A DNA stretch of 64,000 nucleotides from the NCBI GenBank assembly GCA_003265685.1, contig QJOU01000014.1:58421-122420 (forward strand), written 5' to 3'. The notes below the pieces were generated by a model. That model had not been told where the DNA came from. It did not search any database and saw only the letters and a program-made list of their open reading frames with translations. The stretch is from Piscinibacter caeni (lineage in GTDB: Bacteria > Pseudomonadota > Gammaproteobacteria > Burkholderiales > Burkholderiaceae_C). The translations under genes were made by a program, and so were the position numbers. The number at the start of each line of letters is the position of its first letter. The first letter of the stretch is position 1. Shown piece after piece: positions 26,973-36,359 of the stretch.

Positions 26973-28214
26973 ATGGTTTCCCCGAGCCCGAGCCCATCGC
27001 ATCGACGCGCCCGTATCGGCCTCGCGCTGGCCGGCGGCGGGCCGCTCGGCGCGATCTACGAGATCGGCGCGCTGTGTGCGCTCGACGAGGCGATTCCGGC
27101 GCTGCGCCTGGCGGATTGCCAGGCCTATGTCGGCGTCTCGGCCGGCGGCTTCATCGCCGCCGGGCTGGCCAACGGCATGAGCCCGCGCGAGCTGTGCAGC
27201 TCGTTCATCGAGAACGAAGGCGCGGCGCACGACATCTTCGAGCCCTCGATGCTGATCCGCCCGGCCTGGGGCGAGTTCGCGGGGCGGCTCGCCTCGCTGC
27301 CGCGCGTCGCGGCCGAGGCGCTGTGGTTCGGGGGCGTGAAGCGCCGCTCGCTGACCATGCTGCTCGAGCACCTCGGCCACGCATTGCCCACCGGCCTGTT
27401 CTCGAACCGGCGCGTCGACACGCAATTGCGCCGCCAGTTCGCGCTGGCCGGGCGCAGCAACGACTTCCGTGCACTCAAGCGCAAGCTGGTGCTGGTGGCC
27501 ACCGACCTGGACAGCGGCGAGAGCGCCCCCTTCGGCGAGCCGGGTTGGGACCATGTGCCGATCTCGCTGGCGGTGCAGGCCAGCTCGGCGCTGCCCGGGC
27601 TGTTCCCGCCGGTGGAGATCGACGGGCGCTACTACGTCGACGGCGCGCTGAAGAAGACGCTGCACGCGTCAGTGCTGCTCGACGAGGGTCTGGACCTGCT
27701 GATCTGCCTCAACCCGCTGGTGCCGTTCGACGCCACCCGCCCGCGGCGCCACCGCGTGCTCTCCAGCGGCGAGGTGCAGATCCCGCGCCTGGTCGACGGC
27801 GGGCTGCCGGTGGTGCTGTCGCAGACCTTCCGCACGCTGATCCACTCGCGCCTCGAGCTCGGCATGAAGGGCTACGAGCGCAGCCACCCGGACACCGACA
27901 TCCTGCTGTTCGAGCCCGACCAGCGCGACCCGGAGATGTTCCTGGCCAACACCTTCGGCTACTCGCAGCGCCGCTGGCTGGCCGAGCATGCCTACCAGCG
28001 CACGCGCGAGCAGTTGCGCTCGCAGCGCGGCGCGCTGGCCGCACGGCTGGCGCGCCACGGGCTGGCCTTCGACGACGAGGTGCTGGACGACCGCCAGCGC
28101 CGCCTGCTGCGCCGGCCCGAGCGCCAGGCGCCGCTGCGCAGCGCGCCGGCACATGCCGTCAAGCGCCTCGACGAGGTGCTCGACGACCTCGAGCAGGCGC
28201 TCGCGTCGCGCTGA
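26973..28214 (+). CDS. Patatin-like phospholipase family protein
   Basis: The 413-residue protein begins with the oxyanion loop 'LALAGGGPLGAIYEIGAL', then the nucleophile elbow GxSxG as 'GVSAGG' (Ser56) and, near residue 212, the DGA motif ('YYVDGALKK') that supplies the catalytic Asp. These make an active acyl hydrolase likely, with phospholipid or neutral-lipid substrate. There is no signal peptide, so it is probably cytoplasmic or membrane-peripheral. Its position beside the phasin and acyl-CoA reductase gives a lipid-storage flavour, but no operon links them. Confidence 0.9.
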   Translation: MVSPSPSPSHRRARIGLALAGGGPLGAIYEIGALCALDEAIPALRLADCQAYVGVSAGGFIAAGLANGMSPRELCSSFIENEGAAHDIFEPSMLIRPAWGEFAGRLASLPRVAAEALWFGGVKRRSLTMLLEHLGHALPTGLFSNRRVDTQLRRQFALAGRSNDFRALKRKLVLVATDLDSGESAPFGEPGWDHVPISLAVQASSALPGLFPPVEIDGRYYVDGALKKTLHASVLLDEGLDLLICLNPLVPFDATRPRRHRVLSSGEVQIPRLVDGGLPVVLSQTFRTLIHSRLELGMKGYERSHPDTDILLFEPDQRDPEMFLANTFGYSQRRWLAEHAYQRTREQLRSQRGALAARLARHGLAFDDEVLDDRQRRLLRRPERQAPLRSAPAHAVKRLDEVLDDLEQALASR

Positions 28215-28237
28215 GCGTCAGGGCGCGTCAGCGCGCG

Positions 28238-28702
28238 TCAGAACACCCAGAGCAGCGCCGCCGTCATCGTCAGGTAGCGCGCGAACTTGCCGATCGCCAT
28301 GTAGCCCACGCAAGGCCAGAACGGCAGGCGCAGCCAGCCGGCCACGGCGCACAGCGGGTCGCCGACGATGGGCAGCCAGGACAACAGGCAGGCCTTGGCC
28401 CCGAAGCGCTTGAGCCACTGCAGCGCGCGCGCCTCCGACGGATGGTGCTTGACGCGCTCGTAGGCCTTCTCGGCACCGTAGCCCATCCACCAGGTGACCG
28501 CCCCGCCCAGCGTGTTGCCCGCCGTCGCCACCAGGATGGCCGGCCAGAACAGCTCGGGGTTGAGCTTGACGAGGCCGAACACCGCCGGCTCCGAACCCAT
28601 CGGCAGCAGCGTGGCGGAGACGAACGCGACGACGAAGACCGTCGACAGACCGTGTTTCGGCAGCGCCAACCAGGCCAGCGCGGCATCCATCCAGGCTTCC
28701 AT
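28238..28702 (-). CDS. YqaA/DedA-like small membrane protein
   Basis: The 154-residue membrane protein belongs to the YqaA branch of the SNARE-associated/DedA-like group. Hydrophobic helices are 'LSTVFVVAFVSATLLPMG', 'WPAILVATAGNTLGGAVTW' and the conserved re-entrant-like 'LLSWLPIVGDPLCAVAGWLR'. DedA relatives take part in lipid-carrier transport; for YqaA this is inference. The ATG at 28702 is chosen ('MEAWMDAAL'). It converges with the patatin gene and is divergent from dusB. Confidence 0.85.
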   Translation of the reverse strand: MEAWMDAALAWLALPKHGLSTVFVVAFVSATLLPMGSEPAVFGLVKLNPELFWPAILVATAGNTLGGAVTWWMGYGAEKAYERVKHHPSEARALQWLKRFGAKACLLSWLPIVGDPLCAVAGWLRLPFWPCVGYMAIGKFARYLTMTAALLWVF

Positions 28703-28765
28703 GGCGGGCGATGATAGGCAGCCGGCCTTGACGCCGCGCAGGCCGGGCCATCGAGGGGGCGCCGC

Positions 28766-28771
28766 TATACT
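28766..28771 (+). promoter_or_regulatory. Candidate -10 element for the dusB-fis-purH operon
   Basis: TATACT (5 of 6) lies 42 nt before the dusB ATG in a spacer of 110 nt. The region 16-18 nt upstream is GC-rich; a TTGACG is present but 32 nt away, too far for a normal -35. A T-rich stretch follows at 28780-28785. Confidence 0.35.
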
Positions 28772-28812
28772 CCTGCCTCCTTTTTCGGCAGCCTCCGCCC
28801 CCTCTCCCACCC

Positions 28813-29853
28813 ATGCGCATCGGCCACGTCACGCTGGCGAACCGGCTGTTCGCCGCCCCGATGGCCGGGGTGACCGACCGCCCGTTCCGCCAGCTGGTCA
28901 AGAAGCTCGGCGCGGGCTACGCGGTCAGCGAGATGGTGACCTCGCGGCGCGACCTGTGGGCCAGCCTGAAGACCAGCCGCCGCGCCGACCATGCCGGCGA
29001 GGCGGCGCCGATCGCGGTGCAGATCGCCGGCACCGACGCGGCCATGATGGCCGAGGCCGCGGCCTACAACATCGACCGCGGCGCGCAGATCATCGACATC
29101 AACATGGGCTGCCCGGCCAAGAAGGTGTGCAGCAAGTGGGCCGGCTCGGCGCTGATGCAGGACGAGCCGCTGGCCACGCAGATCATCGAGGCGGTGGTCG
29201 CCGCATGTGCGCCGCGGCGCGTGCCGGTCACGCTGAAGATGCGCACCGGCTGGTGCGCGCGCGAACGCAATGCGGTGCGCCTGGCGCGCCTGGCCGAGGG
29301 TGCCGGCGTGGCGATGGTCACGGTGCACGGCCGCACGCGCGAGCAGGGCTACCAGGGCGAGGCCGAGTACGACACGATCGCGGCGGTGAAGGCGGCGGTC
29401 GGCATCCCGGTGGTCGCCAACGGCGACATCGATTCGCCCGAGAAGGCGCAGGCCGTGCTGCGGGCCACCGGCGCCGACGCGATCATGATCGGCCGCGCCG
29501 CGCAGGGCCGGCCGTGGATCTTCGGCGACGTCGCGCACTACCTCGAGCACGGCACGCACCGCGCGGCGCCGGCCACGCGGCAGGTCCGCACCTGGCTGCT
29601 CGAGCACCTGCACGACCACTATGGCCTGTACGGCGAGCACTCGGGCGTGCGCAGCGCCCGCAAGCACATCGGCTGGGCCGTGCGCGGCCTGCCGGGCGGC
29701 GAAGCCTTCCGTGCGCGCATGAACCTGATCGAGACCTGCGAGGAACAGGTCCGCGCGGTGGGCGACTTCTTCGAAGCACTCGCCGTCGATCACCCCCGGC
29801 TGCCCGCCACGAGCGCCGCAGCCCACGACGACACCCTCGAACACAACCCATGA
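28813..29853 (+). CDS. dusB: tRNA-dihydrouridine synthase DusB
   Basis: DusB reduces a uridine in tRNA to dihydrouridine using FMN. The 346-residue product has '[13 protein letters not shown]', '[15 protein letters not shown]', '[17 protein letters not shown]' with the catalytic Cys100, '[15 protein letters not shown]' and '[12 protein letters not shown]'. It is the first gene of the run dusB-fis-purH-acyltransferase; its stop overlaps the fis start by 4 nt. The dusB-fis pair is the same as in E. coli, where fis is strongly growth-phase regulated. Confidence 0.97.
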   Translation: MRIGHVTLANRLFAAPMAGVTDRPFRQLVKKLGAGYAVSEMVTSRRDLWASLKTSRRADHAGEAAPIAVQIAGTDAAMMAEAAAYNIDRGAQIIDINMGCPAKKVCSKWAGSALMQDEPLATQIIEAVVAACAPRRVPVTLKMRTGWCARERNAVRLARLAEGAGVAMVTVHGRTREQGYQGEAEYDTIAAVKAAVGIPVVANGDIDSPEKAQAVLRATGADAIMIGRAAQGRPWIFGDVAHYLEHGTHRAAPATRQVRTWLLEHLHDHYGLYGEHSGVRSARKHIGWAVRGLPGGEAFRARMNLIETCEEQVRAVGDFFEALAVDHPRLPATSAAAHDDTLEHNP

Positions 29854-30086
29854 GCAAGAAGCACATCGAGGAGTGCATCCGGGAGAACCTGGAGAGCTAC
29901 TTCAAGGACCTGCGCGGCGTCGAGCCGACCGCCATGTACGAGATGATCCTGCGTGTCACCGAGAAGCCGCTGCTCGAGGTGGTGATGAAACACGCCGAGG
30001 GCAATCAGAGCCGCGCCGCCGAATGGCTGGGCATCAACCGCAACACGCTGCGGCGCAAGCTGCTCGAGCACAAGCTGATCAAATGA
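29850..30086 (+). CDS. fis: Fis-family DNA-binding protein (short form)
   Basis: The 78-residue protein ends in the Fis helix-turn-helix ('[20 protein letters not shown]'). It is about 20 residues shorter than E. coli Fis (98) and lacks the N-terminal beta-hairpin arms that E. coli Fis uses to stimulate Hin and Gin invertases. The DNA-bending nucleoid role is likely kept. It overlaps dusB by 4 nt at the start and purH by 4 nt at the end (ATGA at both). Confidence 0.93.
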   Translation: MSKKHIEECIRENLESYFKDLRGVEPTAMYEMILRVTEKPLLEVVMKHAEGNQSRAAEWLGINRNTLRRKLLEHKLIK

Positions 30087-31654
30087 CCACCGCGCTCATC
30101 TCCGTTTCCGACAAGACCGGCATCGTCGAGTTCGCCCGCGGCCTGCACGCGCTGGGCGTGAAGCTGCTGTCCACCGGCGGCACCGCCAGGCTGCTGGCCG
30201 AGGCCGGCCTGCCGGTCACCGAGGTGGCCGAGCACACCGGCTTTCCCGAGATGCTCGACGGCCGCGTCAAGACGCTGCACCCGTCCATCCACGGCGGCCT
30301 GCTGGCGCGGCGCGACCTGCCGGCGCACATGCAGGCGCTGACGGCCCACGGCATCGCGACCATCGACTTGCTGGTCGTCAACCTCTACCCGTTCGAGGCC
30401 ACGGTCGCCAAGCCCGGCTGCACGCTGGAGGACGCGATCGAGAACATCGACATCGGCGGGCCGGCGATGGTGCGCTCGGCGGCCAAGAACTGGAAGGACG
30501 TCGCGGTGCTGACCGACGCGGCGCAGTACGACGGCGTGCTGGCCGAGCTGAAGGCCGGCGGCATCAGCAAGAAGACGAAGTTCGCGCTGTCGGTGGCGGC
30601 CTTCAACCGCATCAGCAACTACGATGCGGCGATCAGCGACTACCTCTCGTCCCTGCAGGCCGACGGCACGCGCAACGCCTTCCCGGCGCAGGCCAACGGC
30701 CGTTTCGTCAAGCTGCAGGACCTGCGCTACGGCGAGAACCCGCAGCAGCGCGCCGCGTTCTACCGCGACCTGCATCCCGCGCCCGGCTCGCTGGCCACCG
30801 CGAAGCAGCTGCAGGGCAAGGAGCTCTCCTACAACAACATCGCGGACGCGGACGCGGCCTGGGAGTGCGTGAAGAGCTTCGAGGCCGGCGCCTGCGTGAT
30901 CGTGAAGCACGCCAACCCCTGCGGCGTGGCGCTCGGCGCCAGCCCCGCCGAGGCCTACACCAAGGCCTTCAAGACCGACCCGACCTCGGCCTTCGGCGGC
31001 ATCATCGCCTTCAACACCGAACTCGACGCCACCGCCGCCGCGCTGGTGGCCAAGCAGTTCGTCGAGGTGCTGATCGCACCCTCGTTCACGCCCGAGGCCC
31101 GCGCGGTGTTCGCCGCCAAGGTCAATACGCGGCTGCTGGAGATCGCGTTGCCGCCGGGGGGCGACACGGCCTGGCTGCAGGGCCGCAATGCACAGGATGT
31201 CAAGCGCGTCGGCTCGGGCCTGCTGATCCAGGATGCCGACAACCGCCAGGTCACGCGCGCCGAGCTGAAGGTGGTGACGAGGAAGCAGCCGACGCCCGCG
31301 CAGCTCGACGACCTGCTGTTCGCCTGGACGGTGGCCAAGTACGTCAAGAGCAACGCGATCGTCTTCTGCGGCGGCGGCATGACGCTGGGGGTCGGTGCGG
31401 GGCAGATGAGTCGGGTCGATTCGGCGCGCATCGCCTCCATCAAAGCCGGCAACGCCGGGCTGTCGCTGGCCGGCTCGGCGGTGGCGAGCGACGCCTTCTT
31501 CCCGTTCCGCGACGGGCTCGACGTGGTGGTCGACGCGGGCGCCGGCTGCGTGATCCAGCCCGGCGGCTCGGTGCGCGACGAGGAGGTCATCGCGGCGGCC
31601 GACGAACGCGGCATCGCGATGGTGCTGACCGGCGTGCGGCACTTCAGGCATTGA
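30083..31654 (+). CDS. purH: Bifunctional AICAR formyltransferase / IMP cyclohydrolase PurH
   Basis: PurH performs the last two steps of IMP synthesis. The 523-residue product has the N-terminal MGS-like IMP cyclohydrolase domain ('[18 protein letters not shown]', '[11 protein letters not shown]', '[12 protein letters not shown]') and the C-terminal AICAR transformylase domain ('[12 protein letters not shown]', '[13 protein letters not shown]', '[16 protein letters not shown]'). The Lys-His catalytic pair is in 'IVKHANPCG'. It starts at 30083, overlapping the fis stop, and its stop overlaps the TTG of the next gene. Confidence 0.97.
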   Translation: MTTALISVSDKTGIVEFARGLHALGVKLLSTGGTARLLAEAGLPVTEVAEHTGFPEMLDGRVKTLHPSIHGGLLARRDLPAHMQALTAHGIATIDLLVVNLYPFEATVAKPGCTLEDAIENIDIGGPAMVRSAAKNWKDVAVLTDAAQYDGVLAELKAGGISKKTKFALSVAAFNRISNYDAAISDYLSSLQADGTRNAFPAQANGRFVKLQDLRYGENPQQRAAFYRDLHPAPGSLATAKQLQGKELSYNNIADADAAWECVKSFEAGACVIVKHANPCGVALGASPAEAYTKAFKTDPTSAFGGIIAFNTELDATAAALVAKQFVEVLIAPSFTPEARAVFAAKVNTRLLEIALPPGGDTAWLQGRNAQDVKRVGSGLLIQDADNRQVTRAELKVVTRKQPTPAQLDDLLFAWTVAKYVKSNAIVFCGGGMTLGVGAGQMSRVDSARIASIKAGNAGLSLAGSAVASDAFFPFRDGLDVVVDAGAGCVIQPGGSVRDEEVIAAADERGIAMVLTGVRHFRH

Positions 31655-32268
31655 AGCCCGCCGAGGCCGCGGGGCTGCTGCTCGCCTTCCTCGCCCGCCT
31701 CATCACCGGCGCGCAGGGCCACTGGTACGGCAGCCCGCCGAAGGCCGAGCAGCGCATCTACTTCGCCAACCACCAGAGCCACTTCGACTGGGTGCTGATC
31801 TGGGCCGCGCTGCCGCGCGAGCTGCGCGCGGTGACGCGCCCGATCGCGGCACGCGACTACTGGACCTCGACACCGCTCAAGCGCTGGCTCACCAGCGAGG
31901 TGTTCAATGCGGTGTACGTGTCCCGGCAGCGGACCGACGACGAGGATCCGCTCGAGCCGCTGATGGAGGCGCTGCGCCGCGGCGACTCGCTGGTGATCTT
32001 CCCCGAGGGCACGCGCGGCTTCGCGGCCGACCCGGCGCCGTTCAAGGCGGGCCTGTACCACCTGGCCGAGGCCTTCCCGGAGGTGCAGCTGGTGCCGGCC
32101 TGGATCGACAACGTGCAGCGCGTGATGCCCAAGGGCGAGGTGATCCCGGTGCCCATCCTGTGCTCGGTGACCTTCGGCGCGCCGCTGGCGCTGCAGCCGG
32201 GCGAGGACAAGCGCGCGTTCCTGGAGCGGGCGCGGCAGGCCGTCATCGCGCTGCGCCACATCCGCTGA
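31651..32268 (+). CDS. 1-acyl-sn-glycerol-3-phosphate acyltransferase-like (PlsC domain)
   Basis: The 205-residue protein has the PlsC motifs NHxSHxD ('[10 protein letters not shown]') and the glycerol-phosphate-binding 'FPEGTRGF', so acyl transfer to a lysophosphatidic acid or related acceptor is likely. I propose a TTG start at 31651 that overlaps the purH stop (TTGA). It begins immediately with hydrophobic sequence ('[16 protein letters not shown]'), and no ATG is available before motif I. A CdsA-like gene follows after 1 nt, suggesting a phospholipid pair. Confidence 0.85.
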   Translation: MKPAEAAGLLLAFLARLITGAQGHWYGSPPKAEQRIYFANHQSHFDWVLIWAALPRELRAVTRPIAARDYWTSTPLKRWLTSEVFNAVYVSRQRTDDEDPLEPLMEALRRGDSLVIFPEGTRGFAADPAPFKAGLYHLAEAFPEVQLVPAWIDNVQRVMPKGEVIPVPILCSVTFGAPLALQPGEDKRAFLERARQAVIALRHIR

Positions 32269-32269
32269 C

Positions 32270-33238
32270 ATGGGCACCCTGCGCGAGCTTTCCGTCTCCC
32301 AGCAGATCGCGCTGCTGTTCGTCGGGCTGTTCGGGCTGCTGACCATCGTCACCGTGGTCACGGTGGCACGCTCGGTGCGCGAACGCGAGCCGGACGACGA
32401 AGACAGCTTCGACCGCTTCGTGCGCGACCTGCGCGCCGTGTGGCTCGCGACGGTGCTGTTCTGGATCGCCTGGATCGCCGGCGCGGCGGTGTCGACGCTG
32501 CTGTTCGGCGTGCTCTCGTTCATCGCGCTGCGCGAGTTCGTCACCCTGACGCAGACCGCGCGCGCCGACCACCGCAGCCTGCTGCTGGCCTTCTTCGCGG
32601 TGCTGCCGCTGCAGTACCTGATCGTCGCGACGCGGCATTTCGACCTGTTCACGGTGTTCGTGCCGGTCTACGTGTTCCTCGCCATCCCGGTGGTCAGCGC
32701 GTTCGGCAACGACCCGCAGCGCTTCCTCGAACGCACCGCGAAGATTCAGTGGGGCATCATGGTCTGCGTGTACGGCCTGAGCCACGCCCCCGCCCTGCTG
32801 CTGCTGGACCTGCCGCGCTACGCCGACCGCGGCGCCTTCCTGGTGCTCTACCTGGTGCTGGTGGTGGCGGCGGCGCAGATCGCCCAGGAACTGGCCAGCC
32901 GCTGGCTGCGCCGCCGCCCGGTGGCGCGCGCGATCAGCCGTTCGTTCTCGTGGCGCGCCTGGTGGTGCGGCACGCTGGCCGCCGGGTTCGTCGGCGCGCT
33001 GCTGTACTGGGCCACGCCGTTCAAGCCGGTGCCGGCGCTGGTGATGGGCTTCCTGGCCGGCGGCGCGGGCACGCTGGGCGAGTTCGTGATGAAAGCGCTC
33101 AAGCGCGACGCCGGCGTGCGCAACTGGGGCGGCAAGGCCTCGGTGACCGGGGCGGTCGGGCTGCTCGACCGTGTGGCACCCTTGTGCTTCGCGGCGCCGG
33201 TGTTCTTCCACTCCGTGCGCTGGTACTTCGGCGTCTGA
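32270..33238 (+). CDS. Phosphatidate cytidylyltransferase-like membrane protein (CdsA family)
   Basis: The 322-residue polytopic protein has about eight hydrophobic helices. It ends with the family signature region '[24 protein letters not shown]' (reduced; key features are the K-x-x-x-x-x-D-R-x spacing). CdsA makes CDP-diacylglycerol from phosphatidate and CTP. Paired with the acyltransferase just upstream, it fits a phospholipid biosynthetic couple. A second, canonical CdsA may exist elsewhere, since this one is of the divergent type found beside plsC-like genes. Confidence 0.8.
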   Translation: MGTLRELSVSQQIALLFVGLFGLLTIVTVVTVARSVREREPDDEDSFDRFVRDLRAVWLATVLFWIAWIAGAAVSTLLFGVLSFIALREFVTLTQTARADHRSLLLAFFAVLPLQYLIVATRHFDLFTVFVPVYVFLAIPVVSAFGNDPQRFLERTAKIQWGIMVCVYGLSHAPALLLLDLPRYADRGAFLVLYLVLVVAAAQIAQELASRWLRRRPVARAISRSFSWRAWWCGTLAAGFVGALLYWATPFKPVPALVMGFLAGGAGTLGEFVMKALKRDAGVRNWGGKASVTGAVGLLDRVAPLCFAAPVFFHSVRWYFGV

Positions 33239-33251
33239 CCCCCCGAGCGGC

Positions 33252-33800
33252 ATGCGGATCCTCGGCATCGACCCCGGCCTGCGCACCACCGGCTTCGGCG
33301 TGATCGACGCCGACGGGCCGCGCCTGGCCTACGTGGCCAGCGGCACCATCAGCACCGGCGCGGTGGACGTGGGCCAGCTGCCGGCCCGGCTGAAGATCAT
33401 CTTCGAGGGCGTGCGCGAGGTGACCGCGCGCTACCGGCCCGACTGCGCCTCGCTGGAGATCGTGTTCGTCAACGTGAACCCGCAGTCGACCCTGCTGCTC
33501 GGGCAGGCGCGCGGGGCGGCGCTGGCGGCGCTGGTGTCCAACGACCTGGCGGTTTCGGAGTACACCGCGCTGCAGATGAAGAAGGCGGTGGTCGGCCACG
33601 GCCAGGCGCGCAAGGAGCAGGTGCAGGCGATGGTCGCGCGGCTGCTCGCGCTGCCCGGCGAGCCGGGCAAGGACGCGGCCGACGCGCTCGGCCTGGCGAT
33701 CTGCCACGCCCATGCCGGCGCCTCGTTCGCGGTGCTGTCGCGCAGCACGACGCTGGCGCGCCGCGCGCATGCGCAGTACCGCAAGGGGCGCAGCTACTGA
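33252..33800 (+). CDS. ruvC: Holliday junction resolvase RuvC
   Basis: RuvC cuts four-way junctions during recombinational repair together with RuvAB. The 182-residue product has catalytic Asp7 ('[15 protein letters not shown]'), Glu in '[10 protein letters not shown]' and the acidic pair in '[16 protein letters not shown]'. It begins 14 nt after the CdsA-like gene. ruvA and ruvB are not in the window; the next gene is on the other strand. Confidence 0.97.
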   Translation: MRILGIDPGLRTTGFGVIDADGPRLAYVASGTISTGAVDVGQLPARLKIIFEGVREVTARYRPDCASLEIVFVNVNPQSTLLLGQARGAALAALVSNDLAVSEYTALQMKKAVVGHGQARKEQVQAMVARLLALPGEPGKDAADALGLAICHAHAGASFAVLSRSTTLARRAHAQYRKGRSY

Positions 33801-33813
33801 CGCGTCGGCACGG

Positions 33814-34215
33814 TCAGGGCTTGAGCGTCTTCATGTGGGCCACGGCCTTCTTGGCCATGCCCTCGGCCAGCGTCTCGGCCAGCACCTCGACGTCGCCGGC
33901 GCCCAGCTTGCCGGGCTTGGCCAGCTCGGCGGCACCGTTGCCCGAGAGGGTGGCCCCCGCGGCGCTGGCATTCATCACCAGCAGCGTGGTGGCCAGCTTG
34001 CCGGCGAACTTCTTGCCGTCCTTGTCGAGCGCGCCGCTGAACTCGGCGCTGAGCATCCAGCGTGGCGCCTTCTTGTCCTTGGCGGCATCGGTGGTCAGGG
34101 TGCCGGAGCCCTTGACGGCCTTCTCGACGGTCTTCTCGATGACGGCGATGGCCGCCGAGGCAAACTCGGACTTGGCCTTGACCGAGATCTCGACGGGGAT
34201 CTTGTCGCTGGGCAT
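33814..34215 (-). CDS. Hypothetical protein, conserved-looking, function unknown
   Basis: I do not recognise this 133-residue protein. It has no signal peptide or membrane segment. A Lys-rich, beta-prone body ('IPVEISVKAKSEFA', 'WMLSAEFSGALDKDGKKFAG', 'KLATTLLVMNASAAG') with repeated alternate polar/hydrophobic residues suggests a small beta-rich domain. It ends in a Lys-rich helix ('AEGMAKKAVAHMKTLKP'). Codon use looks native. It lies between ruvC (convergent) and the RNase gene (divergent, 75 nt between starts). Confidence 0.7.
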   Translation of the reverse strand: MPSDKIPVEISVKAKSEFASAAIAVIEKTVEKAVKGSGTLTTDAAKDKKAPRWMLSAEFSGALDKDGKKFAGKLATTLLVMNASAAGATLSGNGAAELAKPGKLGAGDVEVLAETLAEGMAKKAVAHMKTLKP

Positions 34216-34290
34216 GCGTGTGCTCCTTGGCAGGGGTGACCGGGGGACATACGGCGCGATGATCCACAAAGTTGCGACAATCGCCCCCCT

Positions 34291-36348
34291 ATGTTTGCTT
34301 TGTACGAGGAGGCCGGCAAGTTCCACGCCGGCCGGGTGATGACCGAGGCGGAGAGCTCGCTGCAGATCGAGCTCGAGTCGGGCAAGCGCGTCAAGGTCAA
34401 GTCGGCCAACGTGCTGCTCAAGTTCGACAAGCCGCAGCCGGCCGAGCTGCTGGCCTCGGCGCGCGATCTGGCGCTCGAGATCGACCTGGACCTGGCCTGG
34501 GAATTCGCCCCCGACACCGAGTTCGGCTTCGCCGACCTGGCGCGCGACTATTTCGACGCGCAGGCCGGCGTCGAGAAGCAGGTGGCGGCGCTGCTGCGCC
34601 TGTTCGAGGCACCGCACTACTTCCGCCGGCTCGGGCGCGGCAATTTCAAGAAGGCGCCGGAGGAAACGGTCAAGGCGGCGCTGCTGGGCATCGAGCGCAA
34701 GAAGCAGCAGGCCGCGCAGATCGAGGCCTGGGCCGGCGAGCTGGTGGCCGGCCAGTGCCCGGCGCCGATCCGCGAGCAGCTCTACAAGATCCTGTTCAAG
34801 CCGGACAAGAACGCCTCCGAATACAAGGCGGTGGTGGCGGCGGCCAAGCATTCCGGCCGGCCGCCGCTGGAGCTGCTGAAGGCGGCCGGCGCGATCGACT
34901 CGCCCTACCAGTTCCACTGGCGGCGCTTCCTGTTCGACAACTTCCCCAAGGGCACGGCCTTCCCGGCGCTGGCCGCGCCGCCAGTCAAGGAGGCGCTGCC
35001 CACGGCGGCGCTGCAGGCCTTCTCGATCGACGACTCGGCCACCACCGAGATCGACGACGCACTGTCGGTGCAGGGCCTGGGCACGGGCACGGTGGTGTTC
35101 GGCATCCACATCGCCGCCCCGGGCCTGGCGATCGGCGCCGAGTCGGCGCTCGACAAGCTGGCGCGCGAGCGCCTGTCCACCGTCTACATGCCGGGCTGGA
35201 AGCTGACCATGCTGCCCGACGAGGTGGTGCAGGCCTACACGCTGACCGAAGGGCGCGACTGCCCGGCCGTCTCGCTCTACGTCACGCTCGACGAGGCCAC
35301 GCTCGAGGTGCGCGGCAGCCAGACGCGGCTCGAGCGCGTGCCGATCGTCGCCAACCTGCGCCACGACCAGCTCGACTCGGTCATCACCGAAGCCGCGCTG
35401 ACCGGCGCCGCGCCGGCCGACTACCCGTTCGCGGCCGAGCTGGCCTTCGCCTTCCGCCTGGCGCAGCAGCTCAAGGCGCAGCGCGAGCAGGTGCGCGGCA
35501 AGCCCGAGACCTTCAACCGGCCGGACTACAACTTCCGGCTCGAGGGCGACGCCGGCGAGCCGCGCGGCGACGAGACCGTGCGCATCGGTGTGCGCCAGCG
35601 CGGCGCGCCGCTGGACCTGATCGTCGCCGAGGCGATGATCCTGGCCAACAGCACCTGGGGCGGCTGGCTGGCCGAGTGCGGCGTGCCGGGCATCTACCGC
35701 AGCCAGGCGAGCCTGGCGCCGGGGGTCAAGGTGCGCATGGGCGTCAGGCCGGCGCCGCACGCCGGCATGGGCGTGGCGCAGTACACCTGGGCCACCTCGC
35801 CGCTGCGGCGCTACGTCGACCTCGTCAACCAGTGGCAGATCATCGCCTGCGCCCGGCACGGCCGTACCGCCGCGCTGGCCGCGCCGTTCAAGCCCAAGGA
35901 CGCGGCGCTGTTCTCCATCATCTCGGCCTTCGACGCGGCCTACGCGGAGTACAACGGCTTCCAGTCGGCCATCGAGCGCTACTGGACGCTGCAGTACCTG
36001 GCGCAGAACGGCATCGCCGAGCTCGACGCCGCGGTGCTGAAGGACGGCCTGGTGCGCGCCGACACGCTGCCGCTGGTGTTCCGCGCGCTCGGGGCCGACG
36101 GCATGCCACGCGGCGCGCGCGTACGCGTGCGCGTCACCGGCACCGACCTGCTGACGCTGGACCTGCACGCCAACGTGCTGCAGCGCCTCGACGACCCGGG
36201 CACCACCGCCGACGACGCGCCGGTCGACGAAGCCGACGTGGAGGAAGGCATCGAGGAAGCGGCCGCCGGCGCGCTGACGCTGGCCATCGACGTGGCCGAG
36301 GACGGAGCCGCGGAGCCGGCCGCCGAGCTGCCGACCCCGGCCGCCTGA
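34291..36348 (+). CDS. RNase II/R family exoribonuclease
   Basis: The 685-residue protein contains the RNB catalytic domain with the metal-binding motif 'DDSATTEIDDALSV' and a later 'TWATSPLRRYVDLVNQWQ' that matches the conserved RNB loop. It should degrade RNA 3' to 5'. The N-terminal 200 residues differ from the cold-shock domains of RNase II, and the C-terminal S1-like part is short, with an acidic Ala-rich tail. It belongs to the RNB type seen ahead of tonB-aroE-mtgA in Betaproteobacteria. A TonB-like gene follows after 11 nt. Confidence 0.9.
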   Translation: MFALYEEAGKFHAGRVMTEAESSLQIELESGKRVKVKSANVLLKFDKPQPAELLASARDLALEIDLDLAWEFAPDTEFGFADLARDYFDAQAGVEKQVAALLRLFEAPHYFRRLGRGNFKKAPEETVKAALLGIERKKQQAAQIEAWAGELVAGQCPAPIREQLYKILFKPDKNASEYKAVVAAAKHSGRPPLELLKAAGAIDSPYQFHWRRFLFDNFPKGTAFPALAAPPVKEALPTAALQAFSIDDSATTEIDDALSVQGLGTGTVVFGIHIAAPGLAIGAESALDKLARERLSTVYMPGWKLTMLPDEVVQAYTLTEGRDCPAVSLYVTLDEATLEVRGSQTRLERVPIVANLRHDQLDSVITEAALTGAAPADYPFAAELAFAFRLAQQLKAQREQVRGKPETFNRPDYNFRLEGDAGEPRGDETVRIGVRQRGAPLDLIVAEAMILANSTWGGWLAECGVPGIYRSQASLAPGVKVRMGVRPAPHAGMGVAQYTWATSPLRRYVDLVNQWQIIACARHGRTAALAAPFKPKDAALFSIISAFDAAYAEYNGFQSAIERYWTLQYLAQNGIAELDAAVLKDGLVRADTLPLVFRALGADGMPRGARVRVRVTGTDLLTLDLHANVLQRLDDPGTTADDAPVDEADVEEGIEEAAAGALTLAIDVAEDGAAEPAAELPTPAA

Positions 36349-36359
36349 GGCAGAAGACC

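Noticed and set aside
30005..31651. A 548-codon minus-strand frame over purH
   Set aside because: It is antisense to purH and has no motif; purH is complete and conserved.
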